Shown piece after piece: positions 34,530 to 47,540 of a stretch of DNA of 64,000 nucleotides. How positions within the stretch are numbered: the stretch's first letter is position 1; every line of letters begins with the position of its first letter. A program made the position numbers and the translations under genes. The notes beneath the pieces were generated by a model, which did not search any database, was not told where the DNA came from, and was given only the letters and a program-made list of their open reading frames with translations. This DNA comes from Toxorhynchites rutilus septentrionalis. Lineage: Eukaryota > Arthropoda > Insecta > Diptera > Culicidae. Where the stretch lies: the NCBI RefSeq assembly GCF_029784135.1, contig NC_073745.1, positions 280,337,803-280,401,802 of the forward strand, written 5' to 3'.

Positions 34530-37380
34530 CACCAGGGTTGCCATAATAAAATCTGTGTTTTTGACCTCAAAAAATCTTTTTATCTGTGTTTTTTTCTCAG
34601 AAAATCTGTATTAATCATTTTCGGTCGTTTGTCTTCTCTCAGCCACCGCTGCAAAGAAGTATACTAATATTATAATTTATACAACAATGTATCAGTTCAC
34701 ACTTTTTCAAAACGAATTTTAACGTGTTGTGAATTTTATATGGCTAATGAGTGCTTGAGGAAAGGATTAATGGATGTATTGCGGCACTGTGTAAATGTAA
34801 CGAGCATTGTTCTGTATGTTCAAACTGAAAGATAAACGGCGGAAAACGCCAAACTAATTATTATTGTGATACATGTGGAAGATATCACACGAAGAAAAAT
34901 TATAGCAATTTTATTTTAAACATAAAAATAAAACATTGTTAGGTAATTCTTATCAACAGTTTACAAAAAATAAAGGAATCTTGTTCATCTTTCATAATCT
35001 CACAAAGCCATACATTACTGCTTCTTCAAGTAAAAATAATTAAATAACACGTGTCGAGATTTAATACGACCGCAAAGGGTTAAATTTATAAGTTCAAGTT
35101 TGAAGCATAATCTTAGCTTTAGCATCATTGATTGACAAAGTTATTATGAATGCAAATGGAAATTTTCAATGATCCTTAACGCTACGTTACTTGCTCGGAT
35201 TGGATGTCATACCTAGGGGAGCACAGATTACGTGCCAACGGATCAATGAGAACGTGGTTTGACATTTTTCAATTATTCAATAGTTAGCTTCAAACAATAA
35301 ATATGTTCCTTTTTTGTAATAAGTACATAGAAATATGTATATTCAATCAATCAATCGTTTTTCTTTTACATTTTCATTGCATGGGTGTACAGCGGGAAGT
35401 ACTAAACAACTATAGGAAATTGAATCAATTGAATCAAACAATGGAATTTTAGACATAGCGGATTGTAATCGATATTAATCTAAAACTTACTGTTCATGTA
35501 CTTGATTTTTAAAAGAATTTTGTCTGCCCATAAAGGACAGAACAAAGTTCATATTCCGAGAGCGGTTAATGGTTAAAACAAAACGTATAATGGTCTATGC
35601 CCAATGTGATACATATGAGGTGGAGCAGTAGGCAAAATATACTTGAATTAGTAATCAAAATATTTAGTCGTCATTATTTGCATTCAATATGGAATGTATA
35701 CGGAAGAAACAAAACAATGTCTGAATAAATCTCAGTATCATGATTTTATGAGCAAAATTGCTGATTGTTTATTAAAAGATGAAAATCGTATTGTGCCTTA
35801 TTTGTAATTTGTGAGTAAAAAGAACATTCGTTTTCTTAGTCCTCTGGAATAGCTGCATTTTCAATTAAATGTTTCTTAATTGTACATTTTGACATAGGAC
35901 TATGTATTTGATTTCTATATAGGGGGGTAACTCTACGAAAAATGTAACGATTCATTAAGAGTTTTCAAACGCATATTACTCAAAATCGTTGTTGCGACAT
36001 ATGTTGTGTTGTATACCATTAGACAGGGAATTTATCCAGCAGTTTTTTTTATTGAAACACGAACAGAAAGTATAGTGAAATAGTTAACAATTAAATTGAT
36101 TAAAATGAGTATGATTTTTCGATTGCATTGCTTTCGGGCTTCAGCTCACAATGTGAGTTGATGCGAATTTTGAATTGAGGGGCGTAGAATGAAAGGAGTG
36201 TAAGTGATTTGATCGATTTCTCTACATCGAATTTCTCTTTTGGTCATAACTTAGCTGCAAACTCATTCCCAGCTGTATTTGACAATGTGGAAGATAGGTC
36301 AGAACCTCATCTATCGGATTCTATAGCAAACACTAATTGGTACGTTTTTGCAGTTGAGTTATGAATCAAAGAAAAAGTTGAAAAAGTTACTTAATATACA
36401 TAACCTGGCTATAAAGTTACTACAACCCGTTACAACCCTACATAGATTTATTCGACTTAGGCTTATGTTTATGTAGATATTTACAGTTTAGACATGTGTT
36501 TAAAAATTATATATGATGATTCCTTGTCTTCTTTTGCATTATTGAATAAACAGAAGAAAAGGGTAGTAATGGCTTTAATGGTGTTTCTGTGTACATTTTT
36601 TTAACACAATGTGGTTCGGGATTCTATAACTTTATCTCATCTAACCCGTTTCAAGGGTACAGGTTCATGAAGTGAATATTTTTTTTGACTAGGGCTTCCA
36701 TTTGATGTATCGAAACAGAAAAAATACAGATTTTGAACATTGAAAAAACTAAATTCGAAGGCAATTACTACACACAATCACAGTCCTATGTCAAGATCCC
36801 ATCCGTGCCCCTAGGCCCAGACCCATCAACTTATTTTTCTCAAATCTCATACACCTCGAAAACATCGTCAAATTTTTGCGAAAATAATAAAATTGTATGT
36901 TTCTATGAAGGTCACACAAGACACACAAAATATCAATTTTGTTCATCTTCTTCGACATGATTCTACAAATATCCACTGCACAATGTCACATTGTACTTAT
37001 ATTCAGCGGGAACGCCGAAAAAATATATGTTTTTAATTGATAAGAAGCTCACTGAAAAAAGCGTTTTTACATGGATATGGAATGCAATTGAATGTAAACA
37101 CAAATATTGACGTCACGATTCGAGAAGTAGATATGGTAGCGCATGTTATCACACACACACACTACGCTCGCAAACTCTACCATCTGCTCCACCTATAATT
37201 CCTACTCATGGGCCTATACCCAAGGGCATGAACGGAAGCTTAACGTAGGACTGTTGATAAAAAAAATGATTTAGGATTTTTTTTTTAATTTATCTTGCCA
37301 CTCGAACTCCCCCCAACACAGCAAGTTACATTTTCGCATACATTCCACGTTAAATTTTATGGTATAGTTTTATCTAACCA
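34530..37380. other. AT-rich interval with unassigned repeat scraps
   Basis: The stretch opens with AGGGTTGCCATAATAAAATC and several ATCTGTGTTTTT/ATCTGTATT blocks. Near 36690 there is an AGGGCTTCCATTTGATG (reverse-read) and an AAATACAGATTTT block, so the interval may be one old TIR element, but the ends match poorly. About 36789-36835 (GTCAAGATCCCATCCGTGCC, then CCCAGACCCATCAACTT) recurs at 56055-56095. A CA-dinucleotide run lies near 37151-37163. No gene was found. Confidence 0.4.
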
Positions 37381-37383
37381 GTA

Positions 37384-39300
37384 GGGGAAGTAGGAGTAAA
37401 GTGGTCATTTTAAGGAACATGCTTTTATACTGCGTCCACATACCGCTAAAATCCCCGCTTTTCAAAGAATATTGTACCTCAATTTTTTGTTTTGTTTCAT
37501 CACCAGAAAAAAAGTTGTAAAATCTAAAATTATTGAGGTACTTTTGCTTGACTCATACCGGAGGTGAGAAGACCATTATTGTAAGAAAGGTGATTTGCCA
37601 TAAACGATATCATTTGAGGGCATTTTGTTGGTGAATTGATTGAGAATAAGACATTTTGGCAATCCCCTCAAGGCGCACTCATAAGAGATTCTGCGTACGG
37701 ATGTAATTTTTGTGACGAGAAAAAAATATATATATAGAAATTCAAGAAGGGACTCTTTAGTGTAAATGTTTGGCAGCACTGACAAGAACCAATAAAAGAA
37801 TATTCGAATTGAGGAGTGCAAATGATTCGCAAAGTAATAAAAAGTAAATTTGAGAAAATTTTCAAATTAAGCATTTTAAATTATAGTTATAGTTATAGTA
37901 TAGTTCGAACGCATTACTAAATTAATTTGGTAGAATTTGATGAATCATTCTGGCCTCGCGAGAACAATACACATGCTGGCCATATTGTACTGGTTATTCT
38001 TCGCTATGATGGTGAACATTTTTTGAATTTGACACACACATGGTCAAGGCGCCTATATCTTATTCAATCAGCACCATCCTTACACATTTTATAATCAATT
38101 CAATCTGTCTTTGCCAACGCATAAAAATAACAACATTGTGTGACGCAAAAACACAGAAGCACTCTGCATCAAATCGATGCGGAGCTTTCAGCGAACAAAA
38201 TTGCACCGTTGATTGCTATATCTTCATTCATCCTCTGTATCGAGTAAAACTCGGTGTGTGAATGGTGTACTTGCAAAAAAAAAGTGCGGGTTTTGGCCAA
38301 TGTTCGATTTTTCGAACAGAAATTTCCCGGAAAACGGGAGATAGGAGAAAAATAATTCTTGAACACTGGGGTTTCTTTACCGTCAATAATCAAAATTACA
38401 CCAATGGCTTTTGTCAAAAAAATAATTTTTACGGCTTGATCGTTGATGGGTTAAATAGCAATATTTGCTCTCTCCGTATTGTCCGTAGAAACAACATTAC
38501 ATTTGCATTCCAAGCGATTTCTTTGATTTGTGTACATTTTTCATTTTATACGACATTGCAACGATCAATGTTAATGCAATTGATCGCTTGATCTGGAATC
38601 AGAGGGTTTCTAAATTCTAGAAAATCCTACATACATGATGCCTGAGCTCTACGAATCGGTTGGTATATATTCTATTGCTGTGGACATTGTATCAGCAGTC
38701 ATTGATCGAAACAGATGCTTCGATCTAACTTAAGAATGATTTGCATGAATTGCATAACATCTAGCATCTCTTTAAACCAAATGTGAAATATTTTTTAACT
38801 TATGGCCCTGTCCTTGTCTAGTTTACATAAATAAATTGGTTTCTCGTACCCTGAATCACTTCCTATATTTTCTTGTGTCGTCAAAATTTGGGACTACAAC
38901 TTTGTCGCGGAAAGTACGGGACTCTTATCAAACGTGGTTTTATACAGTCAATGAATATGACTTTTTTTTCCCCGAAAACGTGTTTTGCTTATTTCTAATT
39001 TAGAAAATGTAGACGACCCTTTTTCGTTTTTCTCTTTTTCTTTCTTTAATCGATAAAACAAACCTTCGGAATTTTAGCTTCCAGTAGATTTGAAAAAAAT
39101 ATATCAATAAATGACCGAGCCGGGTCAGCATGAATTTACAAATGCATGTCGTTTGCAAGTCTATTTTTGAGCAGGTTTTTCTAGAATGAGCCTTGTAGCA
39201 TCTCTTAGAATCTAAACGGTTTGCTGTTGAATGTTTGAAATTTGAATCTTGAAGTCTGAAACAAGACTTTCATGAGCTAGCTAATGAACAAGATCAACTC
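37384..39300. other. AT-rich interval starting with a G-rich TIR-like end
   Basis: TAGGGGAAGTAGGAGTAAAG followed by TGGTCATTTT at 37382-37410 resembles the ends of the TA-flanked elements at 30203 and 32254, but I found no partner end. The block near 37955-37980 (TCGCGAGAACAATACAC, then GCTGGCCATA) belongs to the 42-63-kb repeat family. The open frames at 38040-38591 are unrecognised. Confidence 0.35.
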
Positions 39301-41710
39301 GAGGAACAAATTGTTTTTGTTAATATCGAAATAGTCTAAATGCGCATTTTGTCACAAGAAATCCGCAAAAAATATTACGTTGCAGTAAAATCGCCAAAGC
39401 GCGTATCTCAAATTTCCGCTAAATGCGTTTCCACGCGGATCATTGTCCACCCGACAAATCCCGTTACCCATCGAAAGGCCTTCAATGTTCTTGCAACCGC
39501 ACCCCTCCTTCTTACCCACCTAGTTGTGGCTCACTTCCATAATGGATCCGGTTACCACGAGTTCTCGGTAGGCTCGGGTACGTGCCATTTTCGTACAAGT
39601 ACACTTCCCACAATAAATGCGTCCCCGCGAAAATAGACCACCGCTGGAACAGGAAACTCCCGAAAACCTGAAAGCGATGTCAAGACAAAGAGTTTTCTTC
39701 CGAATTCAGCAAAAATCACCGTCATCGGATACGGAAATTCGAATGCACCGATAAAGTTTTCCTCACGCTACAGTTGTGAGTTGTGTTGACCGCTTTCTTC
39801 CACCAGAATCAGAGTGCGGATTCAGCAAAAATGACAGGCCACTGCACTTGACAGTGACACACTCATGCGAACCAGAACCCGCTATAAACGAGGGAATATG
39901 AATCGCGCATTTTGTTCTGATACATGCAATGTCATGCGGGATATATTGAGTCGCAATTGGTGGCTAGGAAATGTTGTGTTCTGCCGCGGATTCCTCTTCT
40001 TGAGGAATGTCATCGAGTTGGCTCTAATTACTTTCCAGGAATGCGATGACAGTTCCGTTCATCCATTCCCTAGAATGCATCGATGATGATGATGACGGTG
40101 ATGAACAATTCCTGCGCAACTCGGCGGAAAATACGACCAAGCGGATGCGCATATATTTGGCATGTGCACAAAAACGCGAATGATCATATGCAACTCGTAT
40201 GGAGCCGTACATTGAGCGCCGAATGGAGAGAGACGAAAAGCGATCAGCGACCGGTCGACCCTGACCCAATCAACGGAAAGTGAGCAGGCAAAACATTAAC
40301 ATCAGCCATCATCGACTCACTCGCGTTGAACGACCGTCAAAGGTTACCTTTGACGAGTTGAACCGCTTGTTGGAGTACTTTCGAATGACTTCGTTGCACG
40401 AGCTTGAATATTTTGCTAATTCCCAGAAGAAGGCGAAAAAAATATGGACAATTTTGCAACGCCGAGCTCGGGGATTGTCAAGTGTTGTCAACCAGCTGGG
40501 GTTTGCATTCATCCGTTCCCACAATCACGTCCAGCCACAAATAGTTCAAATCTCACGTAGATCACATTAGTTAGGGCGCATTCGCGCATGACCCGACGGT
40601 GAAAGTCAAACCGCCCAAACTGATCGCGGAAGATAACAGCAAAACATTGCTCAAAACCCAAAAGTATGTGGAACTCTGGAACAATAAGTCATATTTGTTG
40701 TTACATAATTTGAGGTTTCCACTTCACGAGCTATGAGTACGCACGAAAGGAAACGGATGAGGCTGCGCCTATCCACCTTGCAGTGCAAACATAACCCAGT
40801 AACCGATGCACACAATACTATTCCCTCCTGCTGGCGACCCAGAAAGCCACAAGTCGTCCATTTGTCAGTGTGATTCTATTATTTTCCTTATTCATTATCT
40901 CCTTCGCGCCTCAATTGCGTTCCCTTCTCGCAGCACGTGATCACTTGTGTGCGCCAGCGATCGCAGCAGACAAACAACAGGCCGAAGGAAAGAGGAAGCG
41001 GACAGTGAAGACGCGTACCGCACACAGCTGTACGCATTGTAGGAGCTTTTGCAATTTCTCAATCACCATCTTCGGATCTTCCATCAAAACGGTATAACAG
41101 CCCTGGCTGCGTTGCTATTATTCTCCTTACGAAACCCCAATGACGGATTTGTAGTTTTTTTTTCGCGCCCGCATCGTCCACACGCCATTCAGGCTAAATT
41201 GGAGACTGTCCCACGACCTTTTACGGGTAAACGGGTTCAACAAACTTGCACATACTGATTCGGTGCCTTTTGGGGGACATTTGAGAGGGGTGGCTTGCCG
41301 AATTGCCCAATAGGCAAGGAGTCTACAGAGGGACACAAAAGGCAACCCTCCTGCAAGAGCAAATCGTCGCGATTATTTGTATGATTATCTCATATTATGA
41401 CTCATCGAGGAAATAGTATCTCATTACATTGTAAATTTATACTAGTTCGACTTAGTCAACTTGCATTAAGTTGCAATAAAAAAAAACATACGCAACTGCT
41501 CACGTGCTCATGGAAGTACCAGAACACGATTCCCGCGCCAACTGCTGGCATGCAACTGAGCCACTTGTATGGCAAAGATACATTCAAACTCGTGATAATG
41601 AGAGATGGATTATAGACACCGACTCTGGGCTCGTAGATGGATTCGTGCGTAATGATCCAAAAGTTTTAGAATTGGTGGTGAAAATAATCATTTAAACAAA
41701 ATATTTTTCT
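39300..41710. other. Higher-GC island without recognised repeats
   Basis: From about 39330 to 41700 the DNA is less AT-rich and free of the repeat blocks that recur elsewhere. It holds a GATGATGATGATG run near 40082. Open frames of 60-100 codons occur on both strands, including one of 96 codons at 40280-40570 with a moderately charged sequence (VTFDELNRLLEYFRMTSLHE). I recognise no domain and see no convincing promoter or splice context. Regulatory sequence of the E74 locus is possible but unproven. Confidence 0.35.
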
Positions 41711-42408
41711 ATTTGTGTTTTTATTGTTTGAGGTAGTTTCCTCGGAGCTCAATTCATTTTTAAAATCGATCTACTAATAATAAAAATACGTGTTTTATGA
41801 CATTTCGAGAAATAACGTTCAAGGCTCCGGTGGAAGCCGTACATGTATAACATGGGGCGTTAGAACACTCAGCAGAGTAGTGAAATCACTTGATGTGTGA
41901 CGTATTAAATAATACGCTATGGGGTTAATCAATGAAACAAATTTTATTTGCTTGACGTCGGTTGCGCGTCGCAGTTACACGACATATGACCCGTAGGAAA
42001 CAAGGTAAATCACTATATGCAAAGTGAAATTACATTAAAGATATTTTTTTCAAGGTTGGTTTTCAAACATTTACTATAACATTACTTGCCCGCGGTGCAC
42101 TATTCGAAAACCTCTGACTTAAGTTATTCCAGTACAGTAATTAACATTTGATGCGACATACCGAGGCACCACTCAGTGTCGCATTGGAGGCGATTTGGAC
42201 CTGTAATTGGACATCGGCGATGAAAGTGGTACAGTGTAGGCATCTGGGGGCGAATTTCAATGTGGGCCATAATTTGGGCCCCGAACTCGATGTTTACAAA
42301 AATGTCCAATTAAAAGTGTCACATTACAGGTCTGTCCAATTAGAAAAATGTCGCATAAAATGTAAATTATTGTATTTTAGAAATTTGAAAAAAATCAAAT
42401 TTTTTTGA

Positions 42409-42720
42409 CGTAGAACAACGTCTTTCAGGAAGGGTACCAAATCAGAAACATTCACGTTTTTGTGAAATAAAGTTAACGTTAATAACTATTTTCACAGCGA
42501 ATTAATTCTGATACTTTGCATACCAATGGAATCGGAAATTATCTAAGATTCGTTTGATATACTAAACAGTACAATCCACTAAAGCCTAAACAGTTTGAAT
42601 TAATGAAAACTGGAAGCACTTTCATTTTCCCATACATTTGTTCTGCCGACTTGTGTGCATTCCCTAACAGAGCTGTCAATAACGAGCAACATATTTGGTT
42701 TAAACAAGCCATTCGCTATT
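42409..42720 (+). repeat. Palindrome start plus R-block, copy 1
   Basis: GACGTAGAACAACGTCTTTC at 42409 is a variant of the palindromic start module. From about 42465 follows the R-block: GAAATAAAGTTAACGTTAAT, GCATACCAATGGAATCGGAA, CCCATACATTTGTTCTG and AGCTGTCAATAACGAGCAAC. R-blocks recur at 48745-49060 and 56100-56440. Confidence 0.6.
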
Positions 42721-43449
42721 TGTAGCCACACCACTTCTCGTTGGTTGGTCATCGAAGCAACATGGTTATCGCAGAGCGTCGAGCGGGAGAAGATTGTTTT
42801 CTTGTCGGGTGAAGAAGTAGTATGGATTAGAGTTTCTTCCCACAAAGGCCCTTCTCGGGGCAAGAAACCAAAAATAGAATAAAATGAAAACATAGATGCG
42901 AGTGAGCTAGCGTAACACAACGAGCGAATGAGCTAGCATAACACACATGCCTAATGCTGATTTCACGAAGATTCAAACACAGCTCGATACAAGGAGGGTA
43001 TGCCCTCTGTATCGAGGTGTGCTACGACAAAAAAGAACAGCATACGATAATTTTCTGTGCTAGTGCGGATATGGAAGAGTATCCAGAATTTTGGAATAAA
43101 GATATACACTACATTTATTTAGATAAACCGTATATTTCATGAGAGTATGCTTTCAAATACTAGCAGGGTAACATTACTGTTGCATGTTGTGGGGTTCGAT
43201 CACAACTCAAGCGGAATATAGGGGCAAAAGGATTCATAGTTTGTGATCGATATCTGAGTTGGAAGGAGAAAGTCTGATGCGAATTGAACCAAATAAACGA
43301 GAAGTGCTGATAACTTTCGACTCTACTCAACTCTTTCGAGTCCTCTGAAGTAATAAAAAATAAAATAGCTAAAAAGATATTACAAAAAAATTTCGATGCA
43401 TTCTAAAATAATATCCGAAGTGATAAACAAGTGAATTTAATATTATAAT

Positions 43450-44482
43450 TCCGTAGTTCTACGTCGAAAACTGTGGACTACGTCTTTCATTTCTGTACCG
43501 GGGTGTAAGTTCAAAGTTTCAAAAACGACAGAATGACGCTGGACTGCAAGGTTTTGAACGTTAATACCTCTTTACCGACTGAATGTAGTGGTGTAATAAT
43601 CAGTTCATCTGAAAGATAAAATGTCAACGAATTATATGATTGTTACTTATTGGTCCAAAAAGTCGTTTCAATAGCTTAAAAATTGCTTCGAAAGCAAGCT
43701 ATTGAAATCATAACAATCTAGCTCATTGATGATGATTGGTGATCGCACCTGGAGAAACCGTCATAGCGAATACATGCAAGCAAGTGATTTGTTTTGCTCG
43801 CTTGCAATAGTATTTGGGAAACTATAGCGGACACACGCAAGGCGTGAGTACTTTCACTCGCATCAGTTTCTGTTCTGATTTCGCATGGAACTGTCAATTT
43901 TTCATGACTTGTTTGCGTGTGAATGCGTCCGAGCGAAGGAATATTCGCACCCATTTACTCATTCGGCTTGGTGTTTCCATGATGCAATCCAATAGCATCA
44001 GTTTCTGTTCTGCTTTCGCATGGAACAGTCATGAAAAATTGCCACATGACGTTTAAAACGAAATGAATTTTATGTAAGGTTATATAGACTTTATTTCGTT
44101 TTCACCGTGAAGTGGCGCCCTCAGTTTCTATTCTGCGCATAGAGTAATCATGAAAAATCTCGTGTTATTCTCACGAAAACAAAAATGAATCATGTATCAA
44201 ACATCTTCAGTTGCTTTTACGATGCCTCTCAAATTCCATCGGTTTGTTTCGAGACCACCAACAAGTTCGAAAAAGTTGAATTTTATGTTAATAACAATTC
44301 CATTCTTATACTCATCCATCCACACACTAACAAGAAAAGCTTTCATCAATCTTTCAAAATATTCATTCATTCATGCATTAAGAATTGATTCAGACCCAAT
44401 TTCAAATAAATGATTGTCGAGCCAACGGTGGTCCTACGTCTACCTTGCAGTTATATCACATATATAACCCACTTCTTGTTTT
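43450..44482 (+). repeat. Palindrome/hairpin-family element, plus orientation
   Basis: The start module (GGACTACGTCTTTCATTTCT then ACCGGGGTGTAA) lies near 43478-43510. The end module at 44430-44480 has GTCCTACGTCTACC and a hairpin stem TTATATC/TATATAA, then CCCACTTCTTGTTTTTT. The first 400 bp are closely matched, inverted, at 62800-63175 (ATTGGTCCAAAAAGTCGTTT, TAATACCTCTTTACC, GGTGATCGCACCTGGAG-like text). No protein-coding frame is conserved between copies. Confidence 0.6.
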
Positions 44483-45394
44483 TTCTTCATATTTCTGAAA
44501 TTTTGGCATTCTAGAATTTGCCCTAGTAAGTAAGGGCTTTTCGAAAATCCCATCATTTACCGAGTTATATCCATTTTAGTGATGCTAGATTAGGAATCGC
44601 ATACGGTCATAAAAATTAACTTCAAATGCGTTTTTTTTCGAAACATGTTGCACTGAGAGCGAAAGCATACCTTTGAGTACTGATCTGATCAAACTGTTGG
44701 ATAATATAAAGTCTGCTGTCTGCGGCGACCTCAAGTTCCACGAATATCATTAGCAACGATCAATGAATTTTCATCAAAAAGCAACCGTAGCCCATCGCTT
44801 TATGGAATTGATCCAGCACACCAGCGCCTGTGACTGCATTCAGTCTCTGGAGAGAAGTGCTTCTGCAAAATGAGAACAAAACTTTCGGCATCGTGAGAAC
44901 GATACATAATCTATTGGCGCGTTTTCAGGGCAACCAAACCTTTTACAAAAAAGTTATTAAAAGTTATTACAATACGATGCATTTTAAAGTGATATCCGAA
45001 TAATTTTATATTTAAACAAATTTTTGTTTGCTTTGGAAGAACCTGTTATTCTAGACGTATTTTTGAGCTTATTGGTGGTGGTGGACTTTAGTTTTTACGA
45101 ATTCGTGCTCGGCTTCCAAATTGAAAGTCTGGTCAAAGTACAACATGTTGCAAGGTGGATGAAAATATGAAATTTTCCAAAAGCGAGAGCTGTGTTCATT
45201 GTTATAGTTACCACCAACACAATCAATTTCATATTTTTTGCTGCCGTTCTGTGAAATATGCTGAATGGTATAATTTGGGAATTATTTGTTCTGAAATGAT
45301 GCTTTTGGGAGCGTTGGAGATGTAATTTTGCTAATAGGTACCGGAAAAATACTCGGATATTCGATAAGTTATTTAAATTGACAGCCCTTGTTAT

Positions 45395-45445
45395 AGTCCT
45401 ACGTCTCTTCGGTTATGTCCCCGACATTACCCACCCGTTTTTTCC
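45395..45445 (+). repeat. Solo end module of the hairpin family
   Basis: AGTCCTACGTCTCTTCGG is followed by a stem TTATGTC/GACATTA and then CCCACCCGTTTTTT. It is closely related to the module at 51355-51408 (minus), with compensating stem changes. Confidence 0.6.
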
Positions 45446-46094
45446 GTTTAGTTTTTGTTTTATCATTAAAAGATAGTTAAACAAAGAATGACATAATGGA
45501 TAGTAAAAATATACTTTTTCTATATTTTCGAAGCCCGAAAAAACGTCCGAAACTCTTGCCTCTACATTAGAATACCCCCTTAATTCTTGGGAAAAAGAAG
45601 AAACTCATAGAGTGCCTAAAGGAGTGAATACGAAATATAAGATAAAAAGAATAGACTCGCTATTTATGTATTTTCCAGTGCTGTAACTGTGCTGCAAATA
45701 TTGAGCCATCTCAAAAGTCTATTTTTTATCGAAGGTAAACATGTGTCCTTCCTCATGCAAATATTGTTCTTTAAAGTTTGAGTCGATTCCTTGCCTAGTT
45801 TCCACAGCCTGATAAAGGGATAAGAGCTTTCTTTCTCTAGACCAGAGATTTTCAAATGGTGCTCCGCGGGAAATTTGTGCTCCGTGAAGATATAGCAAAT
45901 GCTCTCACTTGAAAACCAACCTTGGAAAAAAAATACTTTAATTCAATTTCATTAGGCATACCTCGCTATACAGCCGCTCTTTATACGGCATTTCGCTATA
46001 ACAACCCTCTCCACTTAAGACACGTTTTCGACCTACGGCCTAAAGTGATTCGCTATAACGACAAAAAATAGCTTTGCGATGTCGATATACAGCT

Positions 46095-46335
46095 ATCCCA
46101 TGCCAAATCGATACAGTGGTTCTCAGATTTTTGTTAAATTTGGTAGTCATATGTCGATATGTCTAGTAGTTCAAAAGTTATGAAAAGTTATGAGAAATTT
46201 TTGGAAAAAGGAGGAAAAATTGGAAAAGGGTAACCTAATGAAAAAATTAAAAAGAAATAATATGTTGCGATAAGGAACAAAACTACCAAATTTTACTAAA
46301 ATCTGAGAACTACTATATCGGTTTGGCATGGAATG
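46095..46335. mobile_element. Small MITE with TIRs of about 50 bp
   Basis: The left arm reads CATGCCAAATCGATACAGTG then GTTCTCAGATTTTTGTTAAA. The right arm in complement reads CATGCCAAACCGATATAGTA then GTTCTCAGATTTTAGTAAAA. Related motifs occur at 4937-4975 and 19892-19930. There is no coding capacity. Confidence 0.65.
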
Positions 46336-46349
46336 GCTGATTACATATA

Positions 46350-46739
46350 CACCCATACCTCGCTATACGGCCGCTCTTTATACGGCTTTTCGCTGAACAA
46401 GCTTGGAACCGATCCGATAGAGGAAGGAAGGAAGGTATTGTATTATAGAAACTTTAAACTTTTGCAGTTCATTCGTCTCTAGCCTTGAGAAAGGCCCTTT
46501 GAAAACTCTACTCTATTCTACTCCAGCGCTACCACCTCCGCCCTCTTGCCTTGAGAAAGGCACTCGATCCTTCGCCGTCCAGCCCGTCCAGCAACGATGT
46601 TGTCCAGTCGGTGTCCACACAAAGAATGTCCGATAGAGTTTGTATGAATTTGTATTTGTATTGGAATAATTGATTCGTTATACGGCTTTTTTCATAGCGG
46701 CACAGGAACGTATCTAGACCGTAAAGCGAGGTATGGGTG
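46350..46739. mobile_element. TA-flanked MITE with CACCCATACCTCGCTATACGG ends
   Basis: The left end is CACCCATACCTCGCTATACG and the right end in complement is CACCCATACCTCGCTTTACG. TA lies at 46348-46349 and 46740-46741. The interior includes the retro-tail motif near 46448-46482 and a GC-richer block near 46555-46615 (GGACACCGACTGGACAACAT on the minus strand). That block shares GGACACCGACTGGACAAC with 56466-56484. Confidence 0.75.
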
Positions 46740-46793
46740 TACATATTTTATGTAACATGTAGTTGTTTCATTTTTGTATTATTTTATGTTTTG

Positions 46794-47540
46794 ACGTAGG
46801 ACTACGTCTTTCATTTCTATACCGGGGTGTAAAATCAAAGTTTCGAAAACAAAAGCGCATACGCCTTAGACCGAGATTTTGAGCGTTAATGGCTCCTAAA
46901 CAACTGAACGAAATGGCATGATAAACACTTCATTCGAAAGATAAAATGCATGTTGTCGCTGTTGTGGTGAAGCTCTTCGTTTTTCATGAAAGCGCGAATG
47001 AACGGTGTCACCAAGAGCCTGTTTGTGCACCTTAGGCCAGAAGGGAATCCATCAGGAGGAGAGTGATGCCACAAGCGGTTCCCCGGGAAGATCTCGAAGC
47101 AGCCGCTACACACACACACATACACGCGCGGAATTCTTTCCGTTTGGATGCCATTCAGCATCGAGAAAGATCCGGAAAATAATCTGCCAGTTCCTCTGGG
47201 AATTTAAAAATACATTCATGTGAAAGAGTTTATTTGAATGTTTTCTATCCATGTAACACTGTGACCAAATACATTTGGTTTTGTGATTTTTCAATCAATC
47301 GCAATTAACAGGATAGCTTCTGAAGATTATTCTTCCCCATCAGTAGGATATTTCCGTATCCAATATTGGATGCATAAAACCTTGTGCCTCCAACGTAACG
47401 CTCTCGTTTTCGAAGTCCCCCAAATATTCATTCATTCAGAATGAATTCAGATTCAAACAAATGATCTCTAAATAAACGATAGTCCTACGTCACCCTTGCG
47501 GTTATACCATAGACATAACCCACTTCCTGTTTTTTATATA
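46794..47540 (+). repeat. Palindrome/hairpin-family element within the hAT element
   Basis: It begins with the perfect palindrome GACGTAGGACTACGTC at about 46794 and CTTTCATTTCTATACCGGGG. It ends with the module at 47481-47530: AGTCCTACGTCACCCTTGCG, stem TTATACC/GACATAA and CCCACTTCCTGTTTTTT. A second end module is at 47682-47730. Short open frames do not match known proteins. Confidence 0.6.

Noticed and set aside
34530..36740. One large TIR element bounded by AGGGTTGCCA and AGGGCTTCCA
   Set aside because: The ends match only over a few bases and no target duplication is evident.
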